Shown one piece after another: positions 28,864 to 39,690 of a DNA stretch of 64,000 nucleotides. Every line of letters starts with the position of its first letter. Position 1 is the stretch's first letter. The notes beneath the pieces were generated by a model. It was not told the DNA's origin. It did no database searches and saw nothing but the letters and a program-made list of their open reading frames with translations. Location: positions 194,647 to 258,646 of the forward strand of contig NZ_JBBCMA010000005.1 of the NCBI RefSeq assembly GCF_037152535.1, given 5' to 3'. Position numbers and translations under genes: made by a program. Source of the DNA: Leclercia sp. AS011 (GTDB lineage: Bacteria; Pseudomonadota; Gammaproteobacteria; Enterobacterales; Enterobacteriaceae).

Positions 28864-28884
28864 CGCCCCCGCCAGGCAGGGGCG
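28864..28884. repeat. Hairpin between xylF and xylG
   Basis: CGCCCC and GGGGCG (28864-28869, 28879-28884) pair around a 9-base loop just after the xylF stop, with no T-tract. In binding-protein-dependent operons a hairpin here typically protects the binding-protein message, giving more XylF than XylGH. The function is inferred from position. Confidence 0.6.
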
Positions 28885-28892
28885 ATGATGGA

Positions 28893-29885
28893 TTACAGTT
28901 CGCTCTTTTTATGGAAACCGTCTTTCACCACGGTGGCGTCAATGTTCTCTTTATTGACTTCGATAGGGGTCAGCAGTCGGGAAGGCACATCTTTCAGGCC
29001 GTTGTTCAGACTGGCGTCCGCTTTAGGCTGCTGGCCGTTGCCGAGCTCAACGGCAATTTCCGCAGCGGTGATGGCCAGCTGGGTGATCGGTTTATAGACC
29101 GTCATGGTCTGGGTACCGGCCACGATACGTTTCACCCCGGCAAGGTCCGCATCCTGCCCGGAGATCGCCACTTTGCCGGCCAGCCCCTGGGCGCTGAGAG
29201 CCTGGATAGCGCCGCCCGCGGTGGCGTCGTTAGAGGCGACCACGGCGTCAATTTTGTTATTGTTGGCGGTTAAGGCGTTTTCCATGATTTTCAGCGCATT
29301 TTCTGGCAACCAGCCATCCGCCCACTGATCGCCAACCACTTTAATTTTGCCTTCGTCGATATAGGGCTTCAGCACTTTCATCTGCCCGGCACGGAATAAT
29401 TTGGCGTTATTATCCACTGGCGAGCCGCCCATCAGGAAATAGTTGCCCTGCGGCACTTTCGCTACCAGGCTTTGCGCCTGTAATTCACCGACTTTTTCAT
29501 TGTCGAAAGAAATATAATAATCGATATCGGCGTTATTAATCATGCGGTCATAGGCCAGCACTTTAATGCCTTCGCGTTTGGCTTCTTTTACCACGTTACT
29601 TAAAACCTGGCCGTTATAGGGAATAATAACCAACACGTCGACGCCGCGGTTTATCATATTTTCGATTTGCGACATCTGAGTTTCTTCATTGCCATTGGCT
29701 GACTGGACAAAAACTTTTGCGCCTAATGCTTCTGCCTTATTGACAAAAATATCGCGATCTTTTTGCCAGCGTTCCAGACGGAGGTCATCAATCGCCATGC
29801 CGATTTTGACTTCTTTTGCATGACTCGCCGTACTCGCCAGCAGCAGCGATGCACAAAGAGTGAGGCACAGGTTCTTTATCTTCAT
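28893..29885 (-). CDS. xylF: D-xylose-binding periplasmic protein XylF
   Basis: A 330-residue precursor, same length as E. coli XylF, binding xylose in the periplasm and delivering it to XylGH. The signal peptide is [23 protein letters not shown], cleaved before [17 protein letters not shown]. The two Rossmann-like lobes of the ribose-type family follow, with the xylose-contacting regions [10 protein letters not shown] and [12 protein letters not shown] visible. The ATG at 29885 was chosen for the signal peptide; the frame is open 16 codons upstream. First gene of xylFGH. Confidence 0.97.
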   Translation of the reverse strand: MKIKNLCLTLCASLLLASTASHAKEVKIGMAIDDLRLERWQKDRDIFVNKAEALGAKVFVQSANGNEETQMSQIENMINRGVDVLVIIPYNGQVLSNVVKEAKREGIKVLAYDRMINNADIDYYISFDNEKVGELQAQSLVAKVPQGNYFLMGGSPVDNNAKLFRAGQMKVLKPYIDEGKIKVVGDQWADGWLPENALKIMENALTANNNKIDAVVASNDATAGGAIQALSAQGLAGKVAISGQDADLAGVKRIVAGTQTMTVYKPITQLAITAAEIAVELGNGQQPKADASLNNGLKDVPSRLLTPIEVNKENIDATVVKDGFHKKSEL

Positions 29886-30255
29886 AATTGTATTGCCTTT
29901 TGTAGGGTTAGGTTGCTGAGATAAAAGAAACAATCATTGCAAGAGACGTAGCAAATTCTTAACGGGGAACGGCAGACTGGCAATTACAGATTTTTATCTT
30001 CTCGTTATGATATTTGGTTTATTTTCGAATTTATGACCGCGATCTGATTTTAAATTACATAACTTATTAATTACACATGAATCTGGAATTTACGCTGCGA
30101 AATTCGTTTGGCTGCAAATTGATTTTGCGAGCCAGCGCACGTTTGTGCATTCTCTCAATAGCAGTGTGAAATAACGTAATTGAGCAACCTGCGATCACTA
30201 TTCAGTATTACTCCAGTATCTACTTTTCGCCGCACCCCTGATTATGGAGCTCAAT
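29886..30255. promoter_or_regulatory. xylF/xylA divergent control region
   Basis: This 370-bp AT-rich region separates the two divergent xylose operons. A CRP-like site lies at 30126-30141 (TGCGAGCCAGCGCACG). Near-direct repeats GCTGCGAAATT (30094-30104) and GCTGCAAATT (30111-30120), 17 bp apart, lie between it and the xylF side and could form an XylR operator. In E. coli one CRP site serves both operons between two XylR operators. I cannot identify the second operator with confidence. Confidence 0.6.
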
Positions 30256-31578
30256 ATGCAAGCTTATTTCGATCAACTCGATCGCGTTCGTTATGAAGGC
30301 CCGAAATCCTCAAATCCTTTAGCGTTTCGTCATTACAACCCGGACGAGCTGGTGTTGGGTAAGCGCATGGAAGATCACCTGCGTTTCGCCGCCTGCTACT
30401 GGCATACCTTCTGCTGGAACGGAGCCGATATGTTTGGCGTGGGCTCGTTCGATCGCCCGTGGCAACAGCCGGGCGAAGCGCTGGAGCTGGCGAAGCGTAA
30501 AGCGGACGTCGCTTTTGAGTTCTTCCACAAGCTGAACGTGCCGTACTACTGTTTCCACGATGTGGACGTCTCCCCGGAAGGCGCGTCGCTGAAAGAGTAT
30601 CTGAATAACTTCGCGCAGATGGTCGACGTGCTGGCCGAGAAACAGCAGCAGAGCGGCGTGAAGCTGCTGTGGGGCACCGCCAACTGCTTTACCCACCCGC
30701 GCTATGGCGCAGGGGCTGCCACCAACCCGGACCCGGAAGTGTTCAGCTGGGCGGCCACTCAGGTGGTAACAGCGATGAACGCAACCCATCAGCTGGGCGG
30801 TGAAAACTACGTGCTGTGGGGCGGGCGTGAAGGCTACGAAACGCTGCTCAACACCGATTTACGCCAGGAGCGCGAGCAGATTGGCCGCTTCATGCAGATG
30901 GTGGTGGAGCATAAACACAAAATCGGCTTCCAGGGCACGCTGCTGATCGAGCCAAAACCGCAGGAGCCGACCAAGCATCAGTACGATTACGACGTGGCAA
31001 CGGTGTATGGCTTCCTCAAGCAGTTCGGGCTGGAAAAAGAGATCAAAGTTAATATCGAAGCCAACCACGCGACCCTGGCCGGCCACTCGTTCCACCACGA
31101 GATCGCGTCCGCTATCGCGCTGGGTATTTTCGGCTCCGTGGATGCCAACCGCGGCGACCCGCAGCTGGGCTGGGATACCGATCAGTTCCCGGTCAGCGTG
31201 GAAGAGAACGCGCTGGTAATGTACGAAATCATCAAAGCAGGTGGGTTCACCACCGGCGGCCTGAACTTTGACGCCAAAGTGCGCCGTCAGAGTACCGATA
31301 AATACGATCTCTTCTATGGTCATATTGGGGCGATGGACACCATGGCGCTGTCGCTGAAAGTGGCTGCCCGCATGATTGAAGACGGTGAGCTGGATAAGCG
31401 CGTGGCGAAACGCTATGGCGGCTGGAACAGTGAGCTGGGTCAGCAAATTTTGAAAGGCCAGTTATCGCTGACGGAGCTGGCGAAGTACGCTGAACAGCAT
31501 AACCTGGCACCGCAGCACCAGAGTGGTCATCAGGAGCTGCTGGAAAACCTGGTGAATCATTACCTGTTCGATAAGTAA
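30256..31578 (+). CDS. xylA: Xylose isomerase
   Basis: This cytoplasmic enzyme interconverts D-xylose and D-xylulose using divalent metals. It has 440 residues as in E. coli. The catalytic pair His101/Asp104 sits in [13 protein letters not shown]. The metal site includes [18 protein letters not shown] and [17 protein letters not shown], and the [12 protein letters not shown] segment follows. The start at [15 protein letters not shown] matches E. coli; an in-frame ATG four codons upstream (MELN) lies in the ribosome-binding area. It is followed by a REP unit and xylB. Confidence 0.97.
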   Translation: MQAYFDQLDRVRYEGPKSSNPLAFRHYNPDELVLGKRMEDHLRFAACYWHTFCWNGADMFGVGSFDRPWQQPGEALELAKRKADVAFEFFHKLNVPYYCFHDVDVSPEGASLKEYLNNFAQMVDVLAEKQQQSGVKLLWGTANCFTHPRYGAGAATNPDPEVFSWAATQVVTAMNATHQLGGENYVLWGGREGYETLLNTDLRQEREQIGRFMQMVVEHKHKIGFQGTLLIEPKPQEPTKHQYDYDVATVYGFLKQFGLEKEIKVNIEANHATLAGHSFHHEIASAIALGIFGSVDANRGDPQLGWDTDQFPVSVEENALVMYEIIKAGGFTTGGLNFDAKVRRQSTDKYDLFYGHIGAMDTMALSLKVAARMIEDGELDKRVAKRYGGWNSELGQQILKGQLSLTELAKYAEQHNLAPQHQSGHQELLENLVNHYLFDK

Positions 31579-31586
31579 CGGGTATC

Positions 31587-31612
31587 GCCGGGCGGCGTTA
31601 CGCTTGCCCGGC
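31587..31612. repeat. REP unit between xylA and xylB
   Basis: A 26-bp imperfect palindrome beginning GCCGGGCGGCG and ending GCTTGCCCGGC, eight bases after the xylA stop. It probably stabilises the xylA message relative to xylB, a known effect of REP units within operons. Confidence 0.75.
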
Positions 31613-31637
31613 CCACAATTTTTAAGGAGTCCAGGGA

Positions 31638-33092
31638 ATGTATATCGGGATCGATCTTGGCACATCGGGCGTGAAAGCCATTCTGTTAAATGAGCAGGGC
31701 GAGGTGCTGGCAACGCAAACAGAAAAATTGCAGGTTTCACGGCCACACCCGCTCTGGTCAGAACAGGATCCTGAAGCCTGGTGGCTGGCAACGGATCGTG
31801 CCCTGAAGGCGCTTGGCGAGCAGCACGCGCTGATTGACGTCAAAGCCCTGGGGATTGCCGGACAGATGCATGGCGCCACGCTGCTGGATAAGAACGACCG
31901 CGTGCTGCGCCCGGCAATTTTATGGAACGATGGCCGGTGCGGGGAAGAGTGTGCCCTGCTTGAGGCGCGCGTGCCGACATCGCGGGAGATCACCGGCAAC
32001 CTGATGATGCCCGGTTTTACCGCACCAAAACTCCTGTGGGTCCAGCGTCATGAACCCGAGATTTTTCGCCAGGTAGCGAAGGTATTGCTGCCAAAAGATT
32101 ATTTGCGTCTGCGGATGACCGGCGAGTATGCCAGCGATATGTCCGATGCGGCAGGCACCATGTGGCTCGACGTTGCAAAACGCGACTGGAGCGAGACGAT
32201 GCTCGACGCCTGCCATCTCACCCGTGACCATATGCCCGCCCTGTTCGAAGGCTGTGAGCAGACCGGCACGCTGCTGCCGTCGGTCGCGCAGCAGTGGAAT
32301 ATGCCGGCCGTTCCGGTCGTGGCCGGGGGCGGAGATAACGCCGCGGGCGCGGTGGGTGTCGGGATGGCCGATGCCGGGCAGGCGATGCTGTCGCTGGGCA
32401 CCTCCGGCGTCTACTTTGCCGTGAGCGATGGCTATCGCAGTAATCCTGACAGCGCGGTGCACAGCTTCTGCCATGCATTACCCGGTAAATGGCACCTGAT
32501 GTCGGTGATGCTCAGCGCAGCGTCCTGCCTGGACTGGGCAGCTAAACTGACCGGATTAAACACTGTTCCGGCCCTGCTTGATGCCGCGCAGCAGGCCGAT
32601 GAAAACGCGGGTACCCTCTGGTTCCTGCCCTATCTTTCCGGTGAGCGCACGCCGCATAACAATCCCCAGGCAAAAGGGGTGTTCTTTGGCTTAACCCATC
32701 AGCATGGCCCGGCAGAACTGGCGCGTGCGGTGCTGGAAGGGGTGGGCTATGCCCTGGCCGATGGCATGGATGTGGTGCATGAGTGCGGGCTTAAACCAAC
32801 CAGCATTACGCTTATTGGCGGCGGGGCACGCAGCCCGTACTGGCGTCAGATGCTGGCAGATATCAGCGGGCAGCAGCTGGATTACCGTACCGGCGGGGAC
32901 GTGGGGCCTGCGCTGGGTGCCGCGCGGCTGGCGCAGATCGCGGTGAATCCTGGCAAACCGCTGTCGGCGTTACTGCCACAGCTGGCGCTGGAACAGCAGC
33001 ACACCCCGGATGCCGGGCGTCATGCCCGCTATGCCGCGCAACGCGACGTGTTCCGCAATATCTATCAGCAGCTTTTACCGCTGATGTCGTGA
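31638..33092 (+). CDS. xylB: Xylulokinase
   Basis: XylB phosphorylates D-xylulose with ATP to xylulose 5-phosphate for the pentose phosphate pathway. The 484 residues equal E. coli XylB. FGGY-family features are the N-terminal phosphate motif IGIDLGTSGVKAILL, the substrate loop GIAGQMHGATLLD, the catalytic Asp in VVAGGGDNAAGAVGVG and the FGGY block LIGGGARSPYWRQMLADI. The ATG follows AAGGAG. A REP pair follows the gene. Confidence 0.97.
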   Translation: MYIGIDLGTSGVKAILLNEQGEVLATQTEKLQVSRPHPLWSEQDPEAWWLATDRALKALGEQHALIDVKALGIAGQMHGATLLDKNDRVLRPAILWNDGRCGEECALLEARVPTSREITGNLMMPGFTAPKLLWVQRHEPEIFRQVAKVLLPKDYLRLRMTGEYASDMSDAAGTMWLDVAKRDWSETMLDACHLTRDHMPALFEGCEQTGTLLPSVAQQWNMPAVPVVAGGGDNAAGAVGVGMADAGQAMLSLGTSGVYFAVSDGYRSNPDSAVHSFCHALPGKWHLMSVMLSAASCLDWAAKLTGLNTVPALLDAAQQADENAGTLWFLPYLSGERTPHNNPQAKGVFFGLTHQHGPAELARAVLEGVGYALADGMDVVHECGLKPTSITLIGGGARSPYWRQMLADISGQQLDYRTGGDVGPALGAARLAQIAVNPGKPLSALLPQLALEQQHTPDAGRHARYAAQRDVFRNIYQQLLPLMS

Positions 33093-33098
33093 AACAGC

Positions 33099-33158
33099 GC
33101 CGGGTGGCATTTCGTTTGCACGTATCTGTAGGCCCGTGCAAGCGAAGCGCCGCCGGGC
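33099..33158. repeat. REP pair (BIME-like) between xylB and wecH
   Basis: Two REP-type units in opposite orientation: one from 33099 (GCCGGGTGGCATTTCG) and one at 33132-33158 ending GCCGCCGGGC. They lie between the convergent xylB and wecH genes, where no classical terminator is visible, and may serve at the transcript ends. Confidence 0.65.
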
Positions 33159-33171
33159 AAACAAGCCGCAC

Positions 33172-34167
33172 TTAACTGACAAACCTGCGCGTATCAATCC
33201 GCTGTAACAGCATCGACAGCAGCAGACTGACCACCAGCGTGGCCGAGAAGATCCAGACGATATCCAGCAGCGGCCAGCTTTTTAACTCCACACCACGCGT
33301 GCGCAGGGCGTGGATCACCAGCGCGTGAAAACCGTAGATCCCCAACGAGTTACGTGAAATTAACCCCAGCAGCGGCAGGGGGCGTGCATTCAGCGTGTTT
33401 TTCACCAGGGTAAATAATGAAACCGCGCAGATAAACACCATCGGACCGCAGTAGAGATACCAGGTATCGGCGAAGGTGCCGCGCCACTGCAGCTCATGCA
33501 ATGTACCGCGGGAGATAATCGCAACCGCAGCAATAAACAGTGCGGCGCAAATACCATTCATCCAGCGTTTGCGGGTATCTATCATCCCCAGGGCGCGTCC
33601 CAGCATGCCGTACAGCACGTAATAGAAGGTGTCGCCGTTGATATAGAGGTTGATCGGTAGCCATTCAAATCCGCCCATTTTTTGCGAGACGGTGTTGGGG
33701 TTGGCCACAATGCCAATCACGATCATCAGCGCCAGCAGCATTTTGCCGTTGGCGCTTTTCACCTGCAGTAGCGGCGAGAGCAGGTAAATGACGATAATGG
33801 CGAAGAAAAACCACAGGTGATAGAACACCGGCTTTTGCAGCAGGTATCTCAGGGACAGCTCGCTGTTGATCGAGGTAAACAGCACGATGTAGAGGAACGC
33901 CACGGTGCTGTAAAACAGCAGGCACAGCCCGATGCGTAAAAAGTGGCGCGGCTGCGCGCTGCGCTCGCCAAAAAAGAGATAGCCGGAGATCATGAAAAAC
34001 AGCGGCACGCTCACGCGCGAGGCGGAGTTGAGAACGTTGGCGATATCCCAGTTAACGAGGCTGACGCTTGCGGCGTTGGTGATATACCAGGTCGTGGTAT
34101 GGATCATTACCACCATTAAACAGGCAATTCCCCGCAAATTATCAATCCAGTTTATTTTTTCCTGCAT
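33172..34167 (-). CDS. wecH: O-acetyltransferase WecH
   Basis: An integral-membrane acyltransferase of the acyltransferase-3 family that acetylates enterobacterial common antigen GlcNAc residues in E. coli. The 331 residues equal E. coli WecH (YiaH). The N-terminus [21 protein letters not shown] contains the family's RG...H catalytic-type motif in the first helix. About ten hydrophobic segments follow, with [15 protein letters not shown] in the second conserved block. It is transcribed alone and convergent with xylB. Confidence 0.95.
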   Translation of the reverse strand: MQEKINWIDNLRGIACLMVVMIHTTTWYITNAASVSLVNWDIANVLNSASRVSVPLFFMISGYLFFGERSAQPRHFLRIGLCLLFYSTVAFLYIVLFTSINSELSLRYLLQKPVFYHLWFFFAIIVIYLLSPLLQVKSANGKMLLALMIVIGIVANPNTVSQKMGGFEWLPINLYINGDTFYYVLYGMLGRALGMIDTRKRWMNGICAALFIAAVAIISRGTLHELQWRGTFADTWYLYCGPMVFICAVSLFTLVKNTLNARPLPLLGLISRNSLGIYGFHALVIHALRTRGVELKSWPLLDIVWIFSATLVVSLLLSMLLQRIDTRRFVS

Positions 34168-34351
34168 CCATCCCTCTGTTTACGCATTAAAAAAGAGTCT
34201 GACTGTGGTATAGCTGCAGACGCTCCGTAGAAAATTCTGAGTTTGCATCGTCCTGCTTGTGTCGGGGCGGTGAGATTCGCAGAATGCCGGGCCATAATCT
34301 ATAAAGTTTAGAGTTTAAAAATAACAGCCACAGCACAGGGCGGTAATAAAA

Positions 34352-34654
34352 ATGATGATGCGTGCAATGTGGATCCTGATACCCGCGTTACTGGCCGGCT
34401 GCGCGGCTCAGGAGTCGACTCCGGTGCAAAAAGGGCAAACCAGGAAAGTGAGTCCGGTGCGGTCGCTGGACATGGAACAGCTGTGTAAGGATCGGGCGGC
34501 CCAGCGCTACAATACCGGTGCGCAGAAAATCGACGTCACCGCCTTCGAACAGTTCCAGGGTAGCTATGAAATGCAGGGCTTCACTGCCCGCAACGAGAGT
34601 TTCATCTGTTCTTTTGACGCAGAAGGCCATTTTTTACATCTTTCGATGCGTTAA
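34352..34654 (+). CDS. ysaB: Small lipoprotein YsaB
   Basis: A 100-residue predicted lipoprotein. The signal sequence MMMRAMWILIPALLAGC ends in a lipobox (LLAGC, Cys17). The mature part contains MEQLCKDRAAQRYNTGAQKIDVTAFEQFQGSYEMQGF, which matches E. coli YsaB closely. The function is unknown. Three consecutive Met codons leave the exact start uncertain by up to two residues. It precedes glyQ on the same strand, with about 160 bp between that probably contain the glyQS promoter. Confidence 0.9.
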   Translation: MMMRAMWILIPALLAGCAAQESTPVQKGQTRKVSPVRSLDMEQLCKDRAAQRYNTGAQKIDVTAFEQFQGSYEMQGFTARNESFICSFDAEGHFLHLSMR

Positions 34655-34813
34655 GGCCGTCGCGTAATCAGCTGACTGCGCCGCGAGGGCGTTGTCAGCT
34701 ATGCTTATTTCCCAATTTTCCCTAAACAACCCCGTTTCGTACTGTATATCTTGCATCCGACGGGTATACTGATCCCTTCCATTCAAAACCACACGTATCC
34801 AGCACGAAATACT

Positions 34814-35725
34814 ATGCAAAAGTTTGATACTAAGACCTTCCAGGGCCTGATCCTGACCTTACAGGATTACTGGGCTCGTCAGGGCTGCACCATTGTTCAA
34901 CCACTGGACATGGAAGTCGGCGCCGGCACCTCCCACCCGATGACCAGCCTGCGCGCGCTGGGGCCAGAGCCAATGGCGACCGCCTATGTGCAGCCTTCCC
35001 GTCGTCCAACCGATGGTCGTTACGGTGAAAACCCGAACCGCTTACAGCACTACTATCAGTTCCAGGTGGTCATTAAGCCTTCTCCGGACAACATTCAGGA
35101 GCTGTACCTCGGGTCACTGAAAGAGCTGGGTATGGATCCGACCATTCACGACATTCGCTTCGTGGAAGATAACTGGGAAAACCCGACGCTGGGTGCCTGG
35201 GGTCTGGGTTGGGAAGTGTGGCTGAACGGCATGGAAGTGACGCAGTTCACCTACTTCCAGCAGGTTGGCGGTCTGGAGTGTAAGCCGATCACCGGTGAAA
35301 TCACCTACGGTCTGGAACGTCTGGCCATGTACATTCAGGGCGTAGACAGCGTTTACGACCTGGTCTGGAGCGACGGCCCGCTGGGTAAAACCACCTACGG
35401 CGACGTGTTCCATCAGAACGAAGTGGAGCAATCCACCTATAACTTCGAATATGCCGACGTGGACTTCCTGTTCACCTGCTTCGAGCAGTACGAGAAAGAA
35501 GCGCAGCAGCTGCTGGCGCTGGAGACTCCGCTGCCGCTGCCTGCCTACGAGCGTATTCTGAAGGCCGCCCACAGCTTCAACCTGCTGGACGCCCGTAAAG
35601 CCATCTCCGTAACTGAACGTCAGCGCTACATTCTGCGTATTCGTACCCTGACCAAAGCCGTTGCAGAAGCTTACTACGCGTCCCGTGAAGCCCTTGGCTT
35701 CCCGATGTGCAACCGAAACAAATAA
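34814..35725 (+). CDS. glyQ: Glycyl-tRNA synthetase alpha subunit
   Basis: GlyQ is the catalytic class II subunit of the bacterial heterotetrameric glycyl-tRNA synthetase. It has 303 residues, identical in length to E. coli. Class II motifs are visible in [27 protein letters not shown] (motif 2 region) and [14 protein letters not shown] (motif 3). The ATG at 34814 gives [12 protein letters not shown]; upstream in-frame TTG codons are leader. glyS begins nine bases after its stop. Confidence 0.97.
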   Translation: MQKFDTKTFQGLILTLQDYWARQGCTIVQPLDMEVGAGTSHPMTSLRALGPEPMATAYVQPSRRPTDGRYGENPNRLQHYYQFQVVIKPSPDNIQELYLGSLKELGMDPTIHDIRFVEDNWENPTLGAWGLGWEVWLNGMEVTQFTYFQQVGGLECKPITGEITYGLERLAMYIQGVDSVYDLVWSDGPLGKTTYGDVFHQNEVEQSTYNFEYADVDFLFTCFEQYEKEAQQLLALETPLPLPAYERILKAAHSFNLLDARKAISVTERQRYILRIRTLTKAVAEAYYASREALGFPMCNRNK

Positions 35726-35734
35726 GAGGCGGCC

Positions 35735-37804
35735 ATGTCTGAGAAAACTTTCCTGGTGGAAATCGGCACCGAAGAGCTGCCACCAAAAGCATTGCGCAGC
35801 CTGGCAGAGTCCTTTGCTGCGAACGTGACTGCCGAGCTGGATAACGCTGGCCTCGCACACGGTAAAATTGAGTGGTTTGCTGCTCCGCGTCGTCTGGCGC
35901 TGAAAGTGGCAAGCCTGGCGGCTTCCCAGCCCGATCGCGAAGTTGAAAAGCGCGGCCCGGCGATTGCTCAGGCGTTCGACGCTGAAGGCAAACCGAGCAA
36001 AGCGGCAGAAGGCTGGGCGCGCGGTTGCGGCATCACCGTAGACCAGGCCGAGCGTCTGACCACTGATAAAGGCGAATGGCTGCTCTATCGCGCCCATGTG
36101 AAGGGCGAGAGCGCAGAAGCGCTGCTGCCGAACATGATCGCCACCTCGCTGGCGAAGCTGCCTATTCCTAAGCTGATGCGCTGGGGCGCAAGCGACGTGC
36201 ACTTTGTGCGTCCGGTTCACACCGTGACCCTGCTGCTGGGCGACACCGTGATCCCTGCTACCATTCTGGGCGTCGCATCCGATCGCGTGATCCGCGGCCA
36301 CCGCTTTATGGGCGAGCCGGAGTTCACCATCGACAATGCCGACCAGTACCCGCAGATCCTGTTGGAGCGCGGTAAAGTCATTGCCGACTACGAACAGCGT
36401 AAAGCCAAAATCAAAGCGGACGCGGAAGAAGCGGCACGCCAGATTGGCGGTAACGCTGACCTGAGCGAAAGCCTGCTGGAAGAAGTGACCTCTCTGGTGG
36501 AATGGCCAGTTGTGCTGACCGCGAAGTTCGAAGAGAAATTCCTCGCCGTTCCGGCTGAAGCGCTGGTCTACACCATGAAGGGTGACCAGAAGTACTTCCC
36601 GGTCTACGCCAACGACGGCAAGCTGCTGCCAAACTTCATCTTCGTGGCGAACATCGAATCGAAAGATCCGATCCAGATTATCTCCGGTAACGAGAAAGTG
36701 GTGCGCCCACGTCTGGCGGATGCGGAGTTCTTCTTCAATACCGACCGTAAAAAGCGTCTGGAAGATAACCTGCCGCGCCTGCAGACCGTGCTGTTCCAGC
36801 AGCAGCTGGGTACGCTGCGCGACAAAACCGACCGCATTGCGGAGCTGTCCGGCTGGATCGCTCGCGAAATCGGTGCAGACGTCAACCACGCGACGCGTGC
36901 TGGCCTGCTTTCCAAGTGCGACCTGATGACCAACATGGTGTTCGAATTTACCGACACCCAGGGCGTGATGGGCATGCACTACGCGCGTCACGATGGCGAA
37001 GCGGAAGACGTGGCTGTCGCGCTGAACGAACAGTATCAGCCGCGCTTTGCCGGTGACGATCTGCCGTCCAACCCGGTGGCCTGTGCCGTCGCGATTGCCG
37101 ACAAGATGGACACCCTGGCGGGTATCTTCGGTATCGGTCAGCATCCAAAAGGCGACAAAGACCCGTTTGCGCTGCGTCGCGCTGCGCTGGGCGTGCTGCG
37201 TATCATCGTTGAGAAGAACCTGAACCTCGATCTGCAGACCCTGACCGAAGAAGCGGTGCGTCTGTACGGTGACAAGCTGACCAACGCCAACGTGGTGGAT
37301 GATGTGATCGACTTTATGCTGGGCCGTTTCCGCGCCTGGTATCAGGACGAAGGTTACACCGTCGACACCATTCAGGCGGTGCTGGCGCGTCGTCCGACCC
37401 GTCCGGCCGATTTCGATGCGCGTATGAAGGCGGTGTCCCACTTCCGTACCCTGGAAGCGGCATCTGCCCTGGCTGCGGCCAACAAGCGTGTATCCAACAT
37501 CCTGGCGAAATCCGACGAGACGCTGAACGAGCGTGTGAACGCTGCGACCCTGAAAGAGCCGGAAGAGATCGCCCTGGCGATGCAGGTTGTGGTGCTGCGC
37601 GACAAGCTGGAGCCGGTCTTCGCCGAAGGTCGCTATCAGGAAGCGCTGGTGGAACTGGCCGAGCTGCGCGACGTGATCGACGCCTTCTTCGAGAAAGTGA
37701 TGGTGAACGTGGAAGATAAAGATCTGCGTATCAACCGTCTCTCGATGCTCGAAAAACTGCGTGAGCTGTTCCTGCGCGTGGCGGATATCTCTCTGCTGCA
37801 GTAA
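35735..37804 (+). CDS. glyS: Glycyl-tRNA synthetase beta subunit
   Basis: GlyS is the large tRNA-binding subunit partnering GlyQ. The 689 residues equal E. coli GlyS. It starts [15 protein letters not shown], as throughout the family, carries an HD-like central domain ([22 protein letters not shown]) and ends in an anticodon-binding helical domain ([10 protein letters not shown]). The very long open frames on the opposite strand are artefacts of codon bias. A REP unit and a strong terminator follow. Confidence 0.97.
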   Translation: MSEKTFLVEIGTEELPPKALRSLAESFAANVTAELDNAGLAHGKIEWFAAPRRLALKVASLAASQPDREVEKRGPAIAQAFDAEGKPSKAAEGWARGCGITVDQAERLTTDKGEWLLYRAHVKGESAEALLPNMIATSLAKLPIPKLMRWGASDVHFVRPVHTVTLLLGDTVIPATILGVASDRVIRGHRFMGEPEFTIDNADQYPQILLERGKVIADYEQRKAKIKADAEEAARQIGGNADLSESLLEEVTSLVEWPVVLTAKFEEKFLAVPAEALVYTMKGDQKYFPVYANDGKLLPNFIFVANIESKDPIQIISGNEKVVRPRLADAEFFFNTDRKKRLEDNLPRLQTVLFQQQLGTLRDKTDRIAELSGWIAREIGADVNHATRAGLLSKCDLMTNMVFEFTDTQGVMGMHYARHDGEAEDVAVALNEQYQPRFAGDDLPSNPVACAVAIADKMDTLAGIFGIGQHPKGDKDPFALRRAALGVLRIIVEKNLNLDLQTLTEEAVRLYGDKLTNANVVDDVIDFMLGRFRAWYQDEGYTVDTIQAVLARRPTRPADFDARMKAVSHFRTLEAASALAAANKRVSNILAKSDETLNERVNAATLKEPEEIALAMQVVVLRDKLEPVFAEGRYQEALVELAELRDVIDAFFEKVMVNVEDKDLRINRLSMLEKLRELFLRVADISLLQ

Positions 37805-37815
37805 CCGTGCTTCTG

Positions 37816-37840
37816 CCCGGCGGCGCTACGCTTGCACGGG
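37816..37840. repeat. REP unit after glyS
   Basis: A 25-bp REP-like palindrome (CCCGGCGGCGCTACGC ... CACGGG) lies 12 bases after the glyS stop and just before its terminator. Confidence 0.7.
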
Positions 37841-37853
37841 CCTACAGGTACTT

Positions 37854-37878
37854 AAAACCCGCTTCGGCGGGTTTTTTT
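37854..37878 (+). terminator. Rho-independent terminator of glyQS
   Basis: ACCCGC-TTCG-GCGGGT, a stem closed by a stable UUCG tetraloop, is flanked by A residues and followed by seven T. Confidence 0.92.
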
Positions 37879-37973
37879 ATGCCGCATCGTTGAAAATTTA
37901 ACCTTGAAATAGCCAACACATTACCGCTATCCTTATCCGCGTTAACTTTCTCCCTCTGGAGCGCCCCCCAAAA

Positions 37974-38011
37974 ATGAACAAACACGACTGATGAATTTCG
38001 ATCCTTGCTAA
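37974..38011 (+). other. Two tiny overlapping ORFs in the ABC-F leader
   Basis: An ATG at 37974 encodes MNKHD and stops at 37989-37991. A second ATG (37991) overlaps that stop as TGATG and encodes MNFDPC, stopping at 38009-38011. GGAG lies 12 bases before the first ATG. Several resistance-type ABC-F genes are controlled by short leader peptides, so a regulatory role is possible. Such short ORFs also occur by chance; this is a hypothesis only. Confidence 0.3.
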
Positions 38012-38059
38012 ACGCCACCGCGTCGGCAGGGGATGTTTTGATTTCATTCAGGAGTGCTT

Positions 38060-39679
38060 ATGGCTCATTTTGCGCAATCCCCTTCTTTTATTTTGCATCA
38101 GGTCACCTGTCAGTTTGCGACGGGCGATACCCTTTTTGGTCCGCTGAATTTTTCACTGGAACCCTCGCTCTGCGCGCTGGTTGGCCGTAACGGCAGCGGC
38201 AAAACCCGCCTGATGCGCCTGCTGGCCGGGCTGGACACGCCTGCCAGCGGCCATATCGAACGTTTCGGCACGCACAGTTACGTTGCGCAACAGCGCGATA
38301 TCTCCCCGCATACCACGCTGGCCGGGCTGCTTGGCTATGAGGCGCTCTTCGCGGCGCGGGCGCGGATCGACAGGGGGGATTACCAGCCGGAAGACCTTGA
38401 GCGCCTCGAGGGGTTCTGGGATATCACGGAACGGCTGAGCGAGGCGTTCAGGGACGCGCAGCTACCGGCCTTTGCGCCTGACAGGCCTGCGGTTGAACTG
38501 AGCGGCGGCGAGCGGGTTCGCGCCCTGTTGTGCGGCGCGTTTACGGCAAATGCGGACTACCTGCTGCTGGATGAGCCCACCAACCACCTCGACCGACAGG
38601 GAAGGGCGTGGTTTTACGCCCGGCTGGCCCGGCATACCGGCGGTGTGCTGGTTGCGTCCCACGATCGTGAGCTGCTGGCCCAGGTGCCGCGCATACTGGA
38701 GCTCAGCGCGTCCGGTTTGCACAGCTACGGCGGAAATTACGCTGATTATCAGCGTCAGCGGGATGCGGAACAGCAGGCCGCCCGTGCGGCGCTGGAGCAT
38801 GCGGCTAACGAGCGCAAACGCACGCGCGCACGTCAGCAAAAAGAGCACGACGACAGTCTGCGCCGCTCGGCTAAAACCCTGCGCACGGTAGATACCCTTA
38901 ACATCGCCTCGTTTGAGCGCGTGAAATATAAAGGGGCGGCAAAGGAGCGGCCGGGCTCGTGGCGCAAACAGCATCATGAGCAACAGGATGCGTTGAACGC
39001 GGCGGTTAACCAGGCGCGGGAGCGGGTCGAGGAGGACAATCCGGTGATGTTTACCCTGCCGGGCAGCCAGATTGCAGAGGGCAAGCAGGTGCTGGAGCTG
39101 GACGCGCTGGTGTTGCCCTATGTCACGATGCGGCCGCTCACCTGGCGCATGGACGGGCCGATGCGGGTAGCCCTGCGGGGGCCGAACGGCTGCGGGAAAT
39201 CCACCTTGCTGAAAGCGATCCTCGGTGACTGCGCGCCCGTCGCCGGATCCTGCCGCGTGTCGGTCAACACGGCGTACCTCGACCAGCATCTGTCGCAGCT
39301 GGATCTGACCCAGTCGGTGGTCAGCCATCTCAATCTGCACAACACGCCGCTGGAGGAGGGGGTGCTGCGCAGCCGTCTGGCGCAGCTGCAGCTGGGTGCC
39401 GATAAAGTGACGCTGCCGTTGGCCGAACTGAGCGGCGGCGAACGGTTAAAAGCGGCGCTGGCCTGCGTGCTGTGGCGGGAAGAGGCGACGCAGCTGTTGC
39501 TGCTTGATGAACCGACCAATCATCTGGACCTGGCTTCAACCCAGGCCATTGAGGCGGCGCTGGCAGGCTTTACCGGCGCGCTGCTGGTGGTGTCGCATGA
39601 CCAGCATTTTCTGGAGGGGCTAAACCTGACGCATGACCTGGTATGGCTTGACGGGGAGTGGCGCGGTGAACGGCGGTGA
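38060..39679 (+). CDS. ABC-F family ATPase
   Basis: A 539-residue soluble protein with two ATP-binding cassettes and no membrane part, the ABC-F layout of translation factors and ribosome-protection proteins. Cassette 1 has Walker A GRNGSGKT, signature LSGGERVRALL and LLLDEPTNHLD. Cassette 2 has GPNGCGKSTLL, LSGGERLKAALA and LLLDEPTNHLD. Both catalytic Glu are present. The interdomain linker (about 215-300) is charged and Arg/Lys/Gln-rich, as expected for the P-site tRNA arm. It is not EttA, Uup, YheS or YbiT by sequence and has no E. coli K-12 gene at this place. AGGAG precedes the ATG. Its target is unknown. Confidence 0.82.
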   Translation: MAHFAQSPSFILHQVTCQFATGDTLFGPLNFSLEPSLCALVGRNGSGKTRLMRLLAGLDTPASGHIERFGTHSYVAQQRDISPHTTLAGLLGYEALFAARARIDRGDYQPEDLERLEGFWDITERLSEAFRDAQLPAFAPDRPAVELSGGERVRALLCGAFTANADYLLLDEPTNHLDRQGRAWFYARLARHTGGVLVASHDRELLAQVPRILELSASGLHSYGGNYADYQRQRDAEQQAARAALEHAANERKRTRARQQKEHDDSLRRSAKTLRTVDTLNIASFERVKYKGAAKERPGSWRKQHHEQQDALNAAVNQARERVEEDNPVMFTLPGSQIAEGKQVLELDALVLPYVTMRPLTWRMDGPMRVALRGPNGCGKSTLLKAILGDCAPVAGSCRVSVNTAYLDQHLSQLDLTQSVVSHLNLHNTPLEEGVLRSRLAQLQLGADKVTLPLAELSGGERLKAALACVLWREEATQLLLLDEPTNHLDLASTQAIEAALAGFTGALLVVSHDQHFLEGLNLTHDLVWLDGEWRGERR

Positions 39680-39690
39680 TAGAAACATAA

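Noticed and set aside
35114..37441. A 775-codon open frame on the minus strand across glyQ and glyS
   Set aside because: It lies wholly antisense to two full-length conserved synthetase genes, has no conserved domain that I recognise, and results from strongly biased codons leaving few stops on the other strand.
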